Below are positions 7,803-16,077 of a DNA stretch of 35,300 bases, in pieces. The notes beneath the pieces were generated by a model that worked only from the letters and a program-made list of their open reading frames with translations, made no database searches and had not been told where the DNA came from. The position numbers and the translations under genes were made by a program. The stretch covers positions 32,860 through 68,159 of the forward strand of contig PLOH01000027.1 of the NCBI GenBank assembly GCA_003142955.1, written 5' to 3'. Each line of letters opens with the position of its first letter. Positions within the stretch are counted from its first letter, which is position 1. The DNA comes from Opitutia bacterium (GTDB taxonomy: Bacteria > Verrucomicrobiota > Verrucomicrobiia > Opitutales > Opitutaceae).

Positions 7803-7846
7803 ACGGTACACCCGGAGGCTCCGCCAGAGTATGGGGTCTAACCCGA
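7803..7846 (-). promoter_or_regulatory. Predicted regulon promoter upstream of BON gene
   Basis: On the minus strand TCGGGTTAGACCCCAT (7846-7831), 22 bases, then TACCGT (7808-7803). The -10 is less canonical than at the TATCAT sites, but spacing is exact. Confidence 0.6.
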
Positions 7847-8028
7847 CCGGAATTGCCCTGTGATTCCCGAGGAATTGTGGGCCTCTCATTTGACCAGGGC
7901 GCCAACGTCGCTTTGGCCTGCCATCAACAACGTAGAGGCGCTTTGCCTCGCGACCACTCCTTCATCCGTGGAAACACCGGCGGATGACCGCGACGGCTCA
8001 GCGAACGCGGCGCCTCGTTCCGCCGCAG

Positions 8029-8072
8029 TCGGGTTACACCCCATATCGTTAATCTCCCGCCAGGAGTAGCGT
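8029..8072 (+). promoter_or_regulatory. Predicted regulon promoter upstream of nitroreductase remnant
   Basis: TCGGGTTACACCCCAT at 8029-8044, 22 bases, then TAGCGT at 8067-8072. It points at the ORF at 8196 and the DUF3185-DUF1328-DUF883-YqjE-YqjK series beyond it. Confidence 0.55.
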
Positions 8073-8195
8073 CTCTGGTTGGGAAAAGTTCGTTCCACGG
8101 TCGCTCCGGGTACCGACGATAATCCGGCGAGTGGAGGCGCCATCCTGCACCCGCTGCGTTAACCCACCACCCGTCCCAGGATAGTAACTACCAAA

Positions 8196-8444
8196 ATGCT
8201 CCTCACCGAATTAAACTGGCGCATTGCCCGCGGCAACTTGATGACCGCGGCCGCGTTGCTGGGAGTCGATGCCTGCCCGATGGAGGGCCTTGATCCGGCC
8301 AGCTACGACGAACTCCTCGGTCTCGCGGCAAAAGGCTATTCCACTGTCTGTGCCTGCGCCCTTGGCTACCGTGCAGCGGATGACCAATCCGCCTCCGCGG
8401 AAAAGACGCGGTATGAGTTCAGCGAAGTCGGCGAACAACGCTAA
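8196..8444 (+). pseudogene. C-terminal fragment of a nitroreductase
   Basis: 82 aa. The segment ARGNLMTAAALLGVDACPMEGLDPASYDELLGLAAKGYSTVCACALGYRAADDQ resembles the last third of NfsB-type NAD(P)H nitroreductases (helix, then the A-C-P-M-E-G-F-D-P loop, then the GY-x-x-V-V-x-x-x-GYR-x-x-DD strand). The N-terminal FMN-binding half and the dimer core are missing; the usual family length is about 200-220 aa, and the upstream 120 bases hold no trace of them in any frame I could read. The last residues (EKTRYEFSEVGEQR) replace the usual K-x-R-x-P ending. It keeps an ATG and a regulon promoter 125 bases upstream, so it may be expressed as a small protein, but enzymatic activity is not expected. Confidence 0.7.
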
Positions 8445-8518
8445 CGGCAAACCATTCTTCCCTATTCAGCAGCGACCCCATTACGCCCGCTTGTCCGGCA
8501 GCCGAAAAAAACTCCATC

Positions 8519-8725
8519 ATGAATAAGATCATCTCACTCGCCCTCCTCGTCGGAGGAATCGTTCTGATTATCTACGGGATCAACGCTTCGGACTCCATTG
8601 GATCGAGCTTCTCGCGGTTCTTTACCGGTTCGCCCACGGACAAAACGATGTGGCTGATCATCGGCGGCACGGCGGCGAGCGTGGTTGGACTCGTCGGAAT
8701 GGTGCGCGGATCCAAATCTGCTTAA
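8519..8725 (+). CDS. DUF3185 family small membrane protein
   Basis: 68 aa with two transmembrane helices (about 4-22 and 44-62) separated by NASDSIGSSFSRFFTGSPTDKTMWL. The IIYGINASDSIGSSFSRFFTGSPTDKTMW stretch is the DUF3185 signature. Function unknown; family members sit beside other small stress membrane proteins. It is 74 bases after the nitroreductase remnant and 12 bases before the DUF1328 gene, so probably in one operon. An isolated ACCCCAT half-site at 8475-8481 has no -10 partner. Confidence 0.88.
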   Translation: MNKIISLALLVGGIVLIIYGINASDSIGSSFSRFFTGSPTDKTMWLIIGGTAASVVGLVGMVRGSKSA

Positions 8726-8737
8726 CGACCTTATCCT

Positions 8738-8902
8738 ATGCTGAGCTATACCGTCCTCTTCCTGGTCATCGCCCTCATCGCCGGCGCGCTCGGCTTCGGT
8801 ATCATCGCCGGTGCCGCCGCCACGATCGCCCGGGTGTGCTTCCTCATTTTCCTCGTCTTGTTCGTCCTTTCGCTCGTGCGCCGCTCGCGGCCGCCCGCCT
8901 GA
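8738..8902 (+). CDS. DUF1328 family small membrane protein (YtjA-like)
   Basis: 54 aa, [20 protein letters not shown] then [27 protein letters not shown] and a basic tail RRSRPPA. This is the DUF1328/YtjA pattern: two hydrophobic segments with G-x-x-G-F-x-x-I-A and A-x-I-A-R/K. It lies 12 bases after the DUF3185 stop. Function unknown; the gene is too short to be picked up by length-filtered ORF calling. Confidence 0.88.
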   Translation: MLSYTVLFLVIALIAGALGFGIIAGAAATIARVCFLIFLVLFVLSLVRRSRPPA

Positions 8903-8966
8903 ACCAAGAACCACTCCCGGCCCGGCCGGCTTTCCATCGGTTGCAGCCAATTCGCCTCCTTTACCC

Positions 8967-9281
8967 ATGAAAAATAATCAAGATGCCGCCCATACGCCCA
9001 AAGAACTTCTCACCGACCTGCAGGCGCTCGTCGCGGAAGCCGAAGCCATGATTGCTGACTCCCTGTCCGAACATTCGGCCGACGCCATCGACTCTTTGCG
9101 CTCGCGCTTCGTCGCCGCGCAGGAGCGCTTCACGGACGCCTATGCCGGGGCGCGGAAGAAGGTCCTCGCCGGAGCCAAATACACCGACGAAACCATCCGC
9201 GCGAATCCCTACCAGTCTCTGGCCATCGCGGCCGGTGTTGGCCTCCTCGTTGGGGTGCTCCTGGGCCGTCGCAGCAAATAG
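8967..9281 (+). CDS. DUF883 family protein, YqjD/ElaB-like
   Basis: 104 aa from ATG 8967. An amphipathic coiled-coil region (residues about 11-65: KELLTDLQALVAEAEAMIADSLSE...) is followed by TDETIRANPYQSLAIAAGVGLLVGVLLGRRSK, the family's hallmark: the R-x-N-P-Y/W-Q-S motif, one C-terminal membrane helix with a G-x-G-x-x-x-G pattern and a basic end. YqjD in E. coli is an inner-membrane, ribosome-associated stationary-phase protein. It is directly followed by yqjE- and yqjK-like genes, the same order as in E. coli. Confidence 0.92.
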   Translation: MKNNQDAAHTPKELLTDLQALVAEAEAMIADSLSEHSADAIDSLRSRFVAAQERFTDAYAGARKKVLAGAKYTDETIRANPYQSLAIAAGVGLLVGVLLGRRSK

Positions 9282-9292
9282 TCGCTTTCGCC

Positions 9293-9682
9293 ATGGATGC
9301 GGCCCCACCCAGCTCCGTGGGTTTTCTCGGATCGCTCCGATCGCTCGGTGACGGGTTGCTGGCGAGTTTGCAGGATCGGCTGAAGCTCGTCTCAATCGAG
9401 GTGCAGGAGGAGAAATTCCGCCTGATCCGGACGTTCGTCTGGATCAGTGCGGTGGTCTTCTCGGGCATGATGACCATCACGTTCGCCAGCCTCACGTTGG
9501 TGTATCTCTTCTGGGAAACCGCCCGTCTCGCGGTGCTCGGTGGATTGACGGCACTCTATGCCGGGGCACTGGTGGTGGTCATTGTCGCATTCCGCCGTTA
9601 CCTCGCGCGCCAGCCGCACCCTTTCGCTGCCACCCTACACGAAATCGGGGAAGACCGCGCATGTATCCGGACCGAGAACTGA
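9293..9682 (+). CDS. YqjE-like membrane protein (phage holin family 3 superfamily)
   Basis: 129 aa. The N-terminal helix (LRSLGDGLLASLQDRLKLVSIEVQEEKFRLIR) is followed by two transmembrane segments (about 46-72 and 77-99) and a charged tail. The E-x-x-x-x-K-x-R-L dipole before the first helix is typical of YqjE. It starts 12 bases after the DUF883 gene and overlaps the next gene by 22 bases. Membrane partner of the YqjD-like protein by context; function not established. Confidence 0.85.
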   Translation: MDAAPPSSVGFLGSLRSLGDGLLASLQDRLKLVSIEVQEEKFRLIRTFVWISAVVFSGMMTITFASLTLVYLFWETARLAVLGGLTALYAGALVVVIVAFRRYLARQPHPFAATLHEIGEDRACIRTEN

Positions 9683-10017
9683 CCCGGCTCGCCGCCACCA
9701 AGGCCGCGCTGCGCCGGGACATTGCCCTCCACCGCTCCCAATGCGCAAAGGCTGCGGCCCGGGCGGCGCAACCCTTGGAGTGGCTGGACCGGATGCTGGC
9801 ATTCTGGCGACGGCTCCCACCACTCGCTCGGTTCGCGGCAATGCCGCTCGGCCTACTTGTCCGGCACACCGTTTTTCCCCGCCTGAAAATCCTGCGCGCA
9901 CTCGTGCGCTGGAGTCCGCTCGTCTTTGGCGCTGTGCGCGTTATTAGCCGCGCGGTTAGAATCCCGGCTGAACCCCGAAGATCCTCAAACGGCCAGTTCA
10001 CCCGACCGCTCCGCTAA
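9661..10017 (+). CDS. YqjK-position hypothetical protein
   Basis: 118 aa, very basic. It begins MYPDRELTRLAATKAALRRDIALHRSQCAKAAARAAQPLEWLDRMLAFWRRLPP: a long helix with the R-x-x-L-x-x-x-K spacing seen in YqjK-like proteins, then a hydrophobic stretch around 58-70 and a second at 84-98. Sequence similarity to YqjK is weak; the position and the 22-base overlap with the yqjE-like gene carry most of the call. Confidence 0.65.
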   Translation: MYPDRELTRLAATKAALRRDIALHRSQCAKAAARAAQPLEWLDRMLAFWRRLPPLARFAAMPLGLLVRHTVFPRLKILRALVRWSPLVFGAVRVISRAVRIPAEPRRSSNGQFTRPLR

Positions 10018-10204
10018 CCCCGGGCAGGTTCCCTAGCGGACCGGGGGCGGCAACAAAGGTGGAGGGCCCGGCGTCGTCCGGGCCAGGGAATTGGTCATGG
10101 GCGGTGACGGAGCCCCGCCCTCCAGCAGCATCATTGCGCGACACCGGATGAGCCCGGGATCAAGGATGTCCCCAACGCCGTGCCGCCGCGTGGTTCGCTC
10201 GAAT

Positions 10205-10354
10205 TCAGCGGACCAAGAGCAGGACCAGCACGACAACCAGAAGCAGCCCGAGTCCGCCGCTCGGATAATAGCCCCAGCTCCGGCTGTGCGGCCAAGTGGG
10301 AAGTGCGCCGAGGAGCAAGAGAAACAGTACGACCAGCAAAACGACTCCTAACAT
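10205..10354 (-). CDS. DUF3309 family small protein
   Basis: 49 aa, MLGVVLLVVLFLLLLGALPTWPHSRSWGYYPSGGLGLLLVVVLVLLLVR. Two hydrophobic helices flank the highly conserved PTWP-x-SR-x-WGYYPSGG loop that defines DUF3309. Members are about 50 aa, inner-membrane, of unknown function. It is transcribed toward the yqj-like operon from a regulon box at 10458-10501 with a leader of about 97 bases. The gene is too short for length-filtered calling; the reading frame was traced by hand. Confidence 0.9.
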   Translation of the reverse strand: MLGVVLLVVLFLLLLGALPTWPHSRSWGYYPSGGLGLLLVVVLVLLLVR

Positions 10355-10457
10355 AACAGTCCTTTCCCGATATCCCGAGAAGCAGCCGTCGTGCGGGCCG
10401 GAGCCCGCCGCGATCTCGCGTTTCCAGGGTGGAAGCAGCGGATGCTTCTCTCACCCG

Positions 10458-10501
10458 AGCATACCCGGATGACCGCTCCGCCGCCACGGGGTCTTACCCT
10501 A
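10458..10501 (-). promoter_or_regulatory. Predicted regulon promoter upstream of DUF3309 gene
   Basis: On the minus strand TAGGGTAAGACCCCGT (10501-10486), 22 bases, then TATGCT (10463-10458). One base of the right half differs from the others (CCCCGT). It abuts the point where amylase coding sequence begins on the other strand. Confidence 0.6.
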
Positions 10502-10503
10502 CC

Positions 10504-11964
10504 TTCGAAGCAGCCGAAACCGCGCGGAAATTCGTCTCCCAGGGCGGCACGGCCGCGGCGCTGGCGGATTTCATCGCGCGCGACGACGACTACACCGACC
10601 ATGACAGCAACGTCCACTCGACGATCACTTTTCTGGGCAATCACGACGCCGGCCGCTTTGCCTTTTTTCTCCAGCAGGACAATCCCGATGCCCCGCCAGC
10701 GCGGCTCGCCGACCTCGTCAAGCTCGGTCACGGCCTGCTCTACCTCTCCCGCGGCCAGCCGGTGGTCTACTATGGCGATGAACAGGGCATGATCGGCCGC
10801 GGAGGCAATGACATGCAGGCCCGGGAGGACATGTTTGCCTCCCAGGCGCCCGACTTCAGAACTGCCACGCTCCTTGGCACCACGCGCACCGGCGCGGACG
10901 ACAAGTTTGACGAGCAACACCCCTTCTACCGGTTCTTTTCCCGCCTCGGCGCGCTGCGCGCCCGACATCCGGCCCTGCGTGTCGGCGCCATGCTTCCCCG
11001 TCTGACGGCCGAGCCCGGGTTGTTTGCCTTTTCCCGCATCGAGCGCCACGAGCTCGTGGAATATGTCATTGCCCTCAACAACTCGCGAACCGTGACGCTT
11101 ACCGCCTCCGTTCCGACCAGCCAGCCGGCGCGGGCCACCGTCATGCGCATTTTCGATTCCCGCACGCCTGATGCCCCCGGCGGGGAAGCCCTGACGGCGG
11201 ACAGCGCCGGCGCAGTCCGAGTCACGCTGGCGCCGCTGCAGTTCGCCGTGTGGCGTGCTGCCGCGGCACTCTCCGCGCCAACCGCTCCTCCGCAAATCTC
11301 CTTGGTCAACCCGGCGGACGAAGCCACCCTCAGTTTCACTTCCCGCGAAGTGGATGGCCTGGTCTTTCCCACGCGCCGGGAAATTCGCGCCGAGGTTTCC
11401 GGTGGTGACGGTGTGGCCGAGGTCACGTTCGTGATGTCGCGGGCCTCACGGCCGGGCCAGTACGAGCTCCTCGGCACGGATGATGCCGCGCCCTACCGCG
11501 TGTTCTGGGAGCCCCCGTCCGATCTTGCGCCGGGCGAGACACTGGAGTTCATCGCCACCGCCAGCGACCTGCGCGGCCACTGCGCGGTTGCGCATATCCG
11601 GGGTGTAACGGTCGCGCCCGTGAAGATCTCCTTCGGCATTCCCGGCGCAAAGACTCCCTGCATTCTCAAGCCTGCGCCGGCAACTCTTGATGTGACCGCT
11701 GGCACCGGCTTCACCCTCTCGGTCCAGGCCGACGGCATGGGCCCGATCGACTACCAGTGGCTGCGGAACGGTGAACGCATCGCCGGCGCCACCGCGGCGA
11801 CCTGTTCGATCGTCCAGGCCGGTCGCGCCGATGCCGGCGAGTATCGCGTGCTTGCGCACAATCTTGCCGGCACGAGCATCAGCCCGGTGACCTTCGTGAG
11901 TATTGCTGCCGCGACCAGCAGGTTGTCCCCATGCTCCGACACGAAGTCAGTCGTTGGTCATTGA
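10504..11964 (+). pseudogene. 5'-truncated GH13 alpha-amylase with C-terminal Ig-like domain
   Basis: The readable amylase frame begins near 10504 (FEAAETARKFVSQGGTAAALADFIARDDDYTDHDSNVHSTITFLGNHD). GNHDAGR is the GH13 conserved region holding the third catalytic carboxylate (Asp at 10645-10647). The (beta/alpha)8 strands with the nucleophile and acid/base residues, normally about 300 residues earlier, are absent. A domain-C-like beta region follows, then an Ig-like domain ending in YQWLRNGERIAGATAATCSIVQAGRADAGEYRVLAHNLAGT, typical of large secreted Verrucomicrobia enzymes. Upstream in-frame codons to 10429 overlap the DUF3309 promoter and look non-coding. The last residues (TSRLSPCSDTKSVVGH) look random, so the 3' end may also be lost. 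No activity is expected. Confidence 0.8.
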
Positions 11965-12086
11965 TGTGGGCCGGAGGGTGGCGAAAACCCACCACTGGGA
12001 TCGCCGACCCTCGATGGTAACGATTGTCCCGCCATCTTGCAGGCCTTCCCCTTCGTTGGCTGCACTCACCAACACGAAGAACCGAT
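11965..12086. other. Short gap, possible minus-strand ORF fragment
   Basis: A 42-aa GTG-started minus-strand frame (11947-12075) reads VLVSAANEGEGLQDGGTIVTIEGRRSQWWVFATLRPTSMTND. It has a protein-like look but no ribosome site and no recognised family. It may be a broken remnant. Confidence 0.2.
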
Positions 12087-12371
12087 TTAAATATCGCCGA
12101 TCAGCAATGCCATACACATCATATTCGCCAACTGGTGGGCTGCTTTGTTGGCTCGTTCCAGGTCATCCGGCCTTTCCTGCGGCGTGCCGAGGCGGCGTTG
12201 AAGTTCGGCGATTTCATGCTCAATCATCGGTGCTTTGGCGAAGTGCCGGTTCACGGCTTCCATCAATGCCTGTCTTTGCGGCGTAACCGGCTGCATACTC
12301 TCCCGAGCGTAGATCGAGAGGGCCAAGTGAAGTTTGTAATGGTCGTATGGTTGGTCGGTTACGGATGACAT
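12087..12371 (-). CDS. Hypothetical protein
   Basis: 94 aa from the ATG at 12371 (MSSVTDQPYDHYKLHLALSIYARESMQPVTPQRQALMEAVNRHFAKAP...); an in-frame ATG at 12419 is possible but lies over a TTGACG promoter-like element. It is helical and soluble, with no recognised domain. Its base composition is more AT-rich than its neighbours, so it could be acquired DNA. It is divergent from the DUF5069-like gene across a palindrome. Confidence 0.45.
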   Translation of the reverse strand: MSSVTDQPYDHYKLHLALSIYARESMQPVTPQRQALMEAVNRHFAKAPMIEHEIAELQRRLGTPQERPDDLERANKAAHQLANMMCMALLIGDI

Positions 12372-12426
12372 GCTGGGTGAAGCGTCGGGTAGAATCGTAA
12401 CGCCAATAAATTGCGTCAAGCTAAAT

Positions 12427-12442
12427 TAGGGGATTTCCCCTA
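12427..12442. promoter_or_regulatory. 16-bp palindrome between divergent genes
   Basis: TAGGGGATTTCCCCTA has perfect 7-base arms (TAGGGGA/TCCCCTA) around TT, in an AT-rich stretch between the 12087-12371 ORF and the gene at 12540. Possible operator; no cognate regulator is visible. Confidence 0.35.
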
Positions 12443-12539
12443 CTCTAACTACAATATTTTCATTGTGCCCTATTGCCCTTTCTTCCCCGCTGCGCCCATT
12501 TGCATCAATGTGGCTTTTCTGTTCACTGCGTATTTACTT

Positions 12540-13067
12540 ATGAAACACTACAATTTTGCCGACCAACTGCGGGTCCTGTGGGACAAGGCATCTTCACGCT
12601 ACGCCAAGGGCCAGCGTGACGCCGGCACTTACTTTACCGCCGACGAGCTGGCGTTCCTGGCCGGCAACGGCCTCACCGCGCAAAATCTTTATGATTATGC
12701 GGAGGACTTCACCGGCGGTGGCGAGCCCACTTGGGACACCGCGCTGGCGATCGAGCTGGTTCGGCGCGATTATTTCCTCAACGTCCAGGCCGGCAAGGCC
12801 TCCCAGGTCGTGCTGGATGAAGCGACGCTGCCGGACAAGACCGCCGCCGTGCAGGGGATTGAATGGCTGCCACGCCTCATCCCGAAGGCCCGGGCCAAGC
12901 TCCGCGGCGAATTGCCTCCCTCGCTCATGTACTGCTGCGGTGGTGACCGGCGGTTCTTCAAGGCCCACGACATCCATCCCGCCGAGTTCTTGACGCTGGT
13001 CTGGCGTCACGACCACGCCTACTCGTCCATCATCGATTGGGTGGTGCGACGCAGCAAGTCGTCCTGA
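12540..13067 (+). CDS. DUF5069-like protein
   Basis: 175 aa. The C-terminal half WLPRLIPKARAKLRGELPPSLMYCCGGDRRFFKAHDIHPAEFLTLVW fits the DUF5069 pattern (L-x-R-x-I-x-K-A-R-A-K-L-x-G..., then F-L-x-x-V). The N-terminal half (FADQLRVLWDKASSRYAKGQRDAGTYFTADELAFLAGNGLTAQNLYDYAEDF) is found in similar verrucomicrobial proteins by memory but I cannot name a domain. The ATG at 12540 was chosen because the in-frame extension to 12411 is hydrophobic, AT-rich and crosses the palindrome. No clear ribosome site. Function unknown. Confidence 0.7.
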   Translation: MKHYNFADQLRVLWDKASSRYAKGQRDAGTYFTADELAFLAGNGLTAQNLYDYAEDFTGGGEPTWDTALAIELVRRDYFLNVQAGKASQVVLDEATLPDKTAAVQGIEWLPRLIPKARAKLRGELPPSLMYCCGGDRRFFKAHDIHPAEFLTLVWRHDHAYSSIIDWVVRRSKSS

Positions 13068-13311
13068 ACTGCTTTCTTAAAAGCGTAGGACGAATCCGGC
13101 CCAGGACCTAGAAACCTGAAAAGAATCATCACCGGTCGTTTGACTGGCGGTCCGTCGGGGACATTTTTGTTGTCATTCAGTCTTTCGATTCTCAGGGGTG
13201 CCGGACGTCCGCTGCATAGGTAGCTGATCGCTCTCTCGGCGAGTTGAGTTTCCTCGATTTCGCACGGGATGACTAATTCGGAGGGACGGCACCGTAAGCC
13301 GATGCAGTCTC

Positions 13312-13791
13312 ATGTCCTCCTACACACTCACCATCAACGGGCGCGCCCAAACGGTAGACGCTCCGCCAAACCTGCCTTTGCTCTGGGTGCTCCGGGACCT
13401 TCTTGATCTCAAGGGCACCAAGTACGGCTGCGGGATCGGCCAATGCGGCGCCTGCACCGTCCACGTCAATGGCGTGCCCACGCGATCCTGCATGTCGCCA
13501 GTCTCGACCGTCGCGCGAATGAACATCACGACCATCGAGGGCCTCTCGGCCGATGGCGCGCATCCGCTGCAGCGCACGTGGTGCGAGCAGGACGTTCCTC
13601 AATGCGGCTATTGCCAGGCTGGGCAGATCATGACGGCCGCCGCGTTGCTCGCGGCCAATCCCACACCCACTGATTCGGACATCGACGATGCCATGGCGGG
13701 CAATCTCTGCCGCTGCGGCACCTACCTGCGGATCCGGGAAGCCATCCACGCGGCCGCAGCCCTCGTCGCGCCGGCAAAGGGGGCTGCGTGA
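13312..13791 (+). CDS. 2Fe-2S subunit of a molybdenum hydroxylase (IorA/CoxS type)
   Basis: 159 aa. The plant-ferredoxin-like N-terminal cluster uses C40, C45, C48 and C60 ([15 protein letters not shown]...C), and the C-terminal helical domain cluster uses C98, C101, C133 and C135 (CGYCQAGQ...CRCGTY). This is the two-cluster electron-transfer subunit of xanthine dehydrogenase/isoquinoline 1-oxidoreductase-type enzymes. It passes electrons from the molybdopterin site in the next gene to an unknown acceptor. The stop codon overlaps the next start (GTGA at 13788-13791), implying coupled translation. Ribosome site upstream is weak. Confidence 0.95.
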   Translation: MSSYTLTINGRAQTVDAPPNLPLLWVLRDLLDLKGTKYGCGIGQCGACTVHVNGVPTRSCMSPVSTVARMNITTIEGLSADGAHPLQRTWCEQDVPQCGYCQAGQIMTAAALLAANPTPTDSDIDDAMAGNLCRCGTYLRIREAIHAAAALVAPAKGAA

Positions 13792-15992
13792 GCCACTCCG
13801 CTCCAATCATGGATCGTCGGTCGTTTCTGCGGGTATCCGGCCTCGCCGGCACCGGCGTGTTGCTGGGGCTTTACCTAAAGGACGGCGCGAAGCTGCTCGC
13901 GGTCAACGGGGAGGAGATCCCAGCGGGCTTTTCGCCCAATGCGTTCATCCGCATCAGCTCGACCGGAGCGGTGACGATCGTTTCAAAGAACCCCGAGATC
14001 GGCCAAGGCATCAAGACATCGCTCCCGATGATCGTGGCTGAAGAACTCGATGTGGACTGGAAGTCGGTCATCGTGGAACAAGCGGACCTTGACCGCCGTT
14101 TTACTCGTCAAGTCGCCGGCGGCAGCACCTCGACTCCCACCAATTGGGACGACCTTCGCCACGCCGGCGCGGCCGGGCGGCAGCTGCTCATTGCCGCCGC
14201 CGCTCAGACCTGGAACGTGCCCGAGTCCGAATGCTCGACAATGTCCGGCACCGTCGTCCACGGTCCCACCGGCCGAAAATTGACGTATGCCCAACTGGTG
14301 CCCAAGGCTGCCGCGCTGCCCGCCCCTGATTTTGCATCGGTCAAGTTGAAGGATCCGAAGGATTTCAAAATCATCGGGCGGCCGATTTCCGGCGTCGACA
14401 ATCCGGCCATTGTCACGGGCCGGCCGCTCTTCGGCATTGATGTCACGGTGCCGGGGATGCTTTACGCCGTTTTTGAGAAATGCCCTGCGTTCGGGGGCAA
14501 GGTCGTCGGCGCCAATCTCGATCGCGTCCGGGGCATGCCCGGCGTCCGCCAGGCGTTCGTGGTCGAGGGCGGCAGCCGGCTCAATGGCTTGCTGAGCGGC
14601 GTGGCCATCGTTGCCGACACCTGGTGGGCGGCCCGTTCGGCGCGCCAACAGCTCCGCGTGACGTGGGAGGAAGGTCCGGCGGCCGGGCACGGAAGCGAGG
14701 AATTTGCCCAAATGGCCGCCGCGTTCTCAAAACAAGCCGGGCAGATTACGCTACGCAACGATGGCGATGTCTCGGCGGCCCTACAGAGCGCCGCCAAGAC
14801 AATCGACGCTGCCTACCTCTATCCTTTCATCGCGCACGCCAACCTCGAGCCCCAGAATTGCACCGCCCGTTTTCAAGACGGAAAGATGGAAATCTGGGCC
14901 CCGACGCAGAACCCCCAATCAGGGCAACAACTGGTGGCCCAGACTCTGAATCTACCCGCGGCAGACATCACCGTTCACATGACGCGCAGCGGCGGCGGCT
15001 TCGGGCGGCGCCTGGATAGCGACTTCATGGTCGAAGCGGCCGCGATCGCCAAGACCGCAGGCGTGCCGGTGAAACTGCTTTGGACTCGCGAAGACGATTT
15101 CCAGCACGATTTTTATCGACCGGCGGGATTCCATTTCCTCAAGGGCGGCGTCGACGCGGACGGCAAACTCGTCGCATGGAAAAACCATTTCGTCACCTTT
15201 GGCAAGGATGGCAAGGCGGCCAGCAGCGCCGGCCTGTCGGACAGCGAGTTTCCCGCGCGCTTTGTTCCGCATTTCAAACTGGAAACCTCTTTCCTCCCGC
15301 CGGTCGTGCCGACCGGCCCGCTGCGAGCACCCGGCAGCAATGCTATCGCCTGGGTCATGCAGTCGTTCATTGACGAACTGGCCCATGCGGCAGGCAAGGA
15401 CCCGGTGCGGTTCCGCCTCGATCTGTTAGGCGAACCACGAATGGTCGGAGAGCCGGGCGGCTCGTCGGGTTATGATGCAGCCCGGATGCGGGGTGTCCTC
15501 CAGCTCGTCGCGGAAAAATCCGGCTGGGGCCGGCCGGTGGGCAAAGGGCGTGGGCTCGGTGTGGCGTTCCATTTTAGCCATCGCGGCTACTTCGCCGAGG
15601 TGGCCGAGGTCAGCGTCGACGGCGGGGGAACGCTCAGCGTCCACAAGGTCTGGGTGGCCGCGGACGTCGGCAGCACCATCATCAACCTCAGCGGCGCGCT
15701 GAACCAGGTGCAGGGATCGGTGATTGACGGACTGAGCGCGGCCTGGCTGCAGGAGATTACCATTGATCGGGGACGGACCCAGCAGAGCAATTTCGACAGC
15801 TATCCGCTGCTGCGGTTTAACGACGCGCCGTCCGTCGAGGTTCATTTTCTGAAGACCGACCATCCGCCAACGGGCCTCGGCGAACCCGCGCTGCCGCCGG
15901 TGATTCCGGCTGTCTGCAACGCCATTTTCGCCGCCACTGGCAAACGGATCCGAACCCTGCCGATTGCCAAGACGGATCTGCGCCCCACGTGA
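13788..15992 (+). CDS. Molybdopterin-binding subunit of aldehyde/isoquinoline oxidoreductase family, Tat-exported
   Basis: 734 aa from GTG; an ATG at 13809 gives [23 protein letters not shown], a twin-arginine signal (RRSFLR plus hydrophobic stretch), so the mature enzyme is probably periplasmic. Family motifs are [19 protein letters not shown] (Mo-pterin binding), [23 protein letters not shown], and [10 protein letters not shown] near the end, whose Glu699 is the conserved catalytic base. The single large subunit paired with a small 2Fe-2S subunit is the IorAB arrangement. A cytochrome c subunit, often the third gene, is not present next to it. Substrate cannot be read from the sequence; an N-heterocycle or aldehyde is typical. 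Confidence 0.92.
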   Translation: MSHSAPIMDRRSFLRVSGLAGTGVLLGLYLKDGAKLLAVNGEEIPAGFSPNAFIRISSTGAVTIVSKNPEIGQGIKTSLPMIVAEELDVDWKSVIVEQADLDRRFTRQVAGGSTSTPTNWDDLRHAGAAGRQLLIAAAAQTWNVPESECSTMSGTVVHGPTGRKLTYAQLVPKAAALPAPDFASVKLKDPKDFKIIGRPISGVDNPAIVTGRPLFGIDVTVPGMLYAVFEKCPAFGGKVVGANLDRVRGMPGVRQAFVVEGGSRLNGLLSGVAIVADTWWAARSARQQLRVTWEEGPAAGHGSEEFAQMAAAFSKQAGQITLRNDGDVSAALQSAAKTIDAAYLYPFIAHANLEPQNCTARFQDGKMEIWAPTQNPQSGQQLVAQTLNLPAADITVHMTRSGGGFGRRLDSDFMVEAAAIAKTAGVPVKLLWTREDDFQHDFYRPAGFHFLKGGVDADGKLVAWKNHFVTFGKDGKAASSAGLSDSEFPARFVPHFKLETSFLPPVVPTGPLRAPGSNAIAWVMQSFIDELAHAAGKDPVRFRLDLLGEPRMVGEPGGSSGYDAARMRGVLQLVAEKSGWGRPVGKGRGLGVAFHFSHRGYFAEVAEVSVDGGGTLSVHKVWVAADVGSTIINLSGALNQVQGSVIDGLSAAWLQEITIDRGRTQQSNFDSYPLLRFNDAPSVEVHFLKTDHPPTGLGEPALPPVIPAVCNAIFAATGKRIRTLPIAKTDLRPT

Positions 15993-16077
15993 GGGTTTGC
16001 CCCTCTGGCATTCCCGCCAAGGAGATCCGCGCCATCCGCAGGCCCTGTCGAACGCCCTCAGCCGTTTCTATGCAAAA

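Larger units (their letters stand above)
7672..8195. other. Divergent intergenic region with two regulon boxes
   Basis: About 520 bases with no gene seen. It holds one box/-10 pair facing left (7803-7846) and one facing right (8029-8072), a layout that mirrors the 335-840 gap. Confidence 0.55.

Noticed and set aside
8475..8481. ACCCCAT upstream of DUF3185 as an eighth regulon box
   Set aside because: The left half-site is missing and the bases 22 positions downstream are GAAAAA rather than a -10-like hexamer; one such heptamer is expected by chance in a window this size.
10348..11295. 315-aa minus-strand ORF over the amylase remnant
   Set aside because: The opposite strand reads as GH13 with GNHD; this one is a composition-driven shadow.
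13068..13311. Possible tRNA or riboswitch in the gap before the molybdenum hydroxylase
   Set aside because: No cloverleaf, T-loop or recognised riboswitch core could be found by eye.
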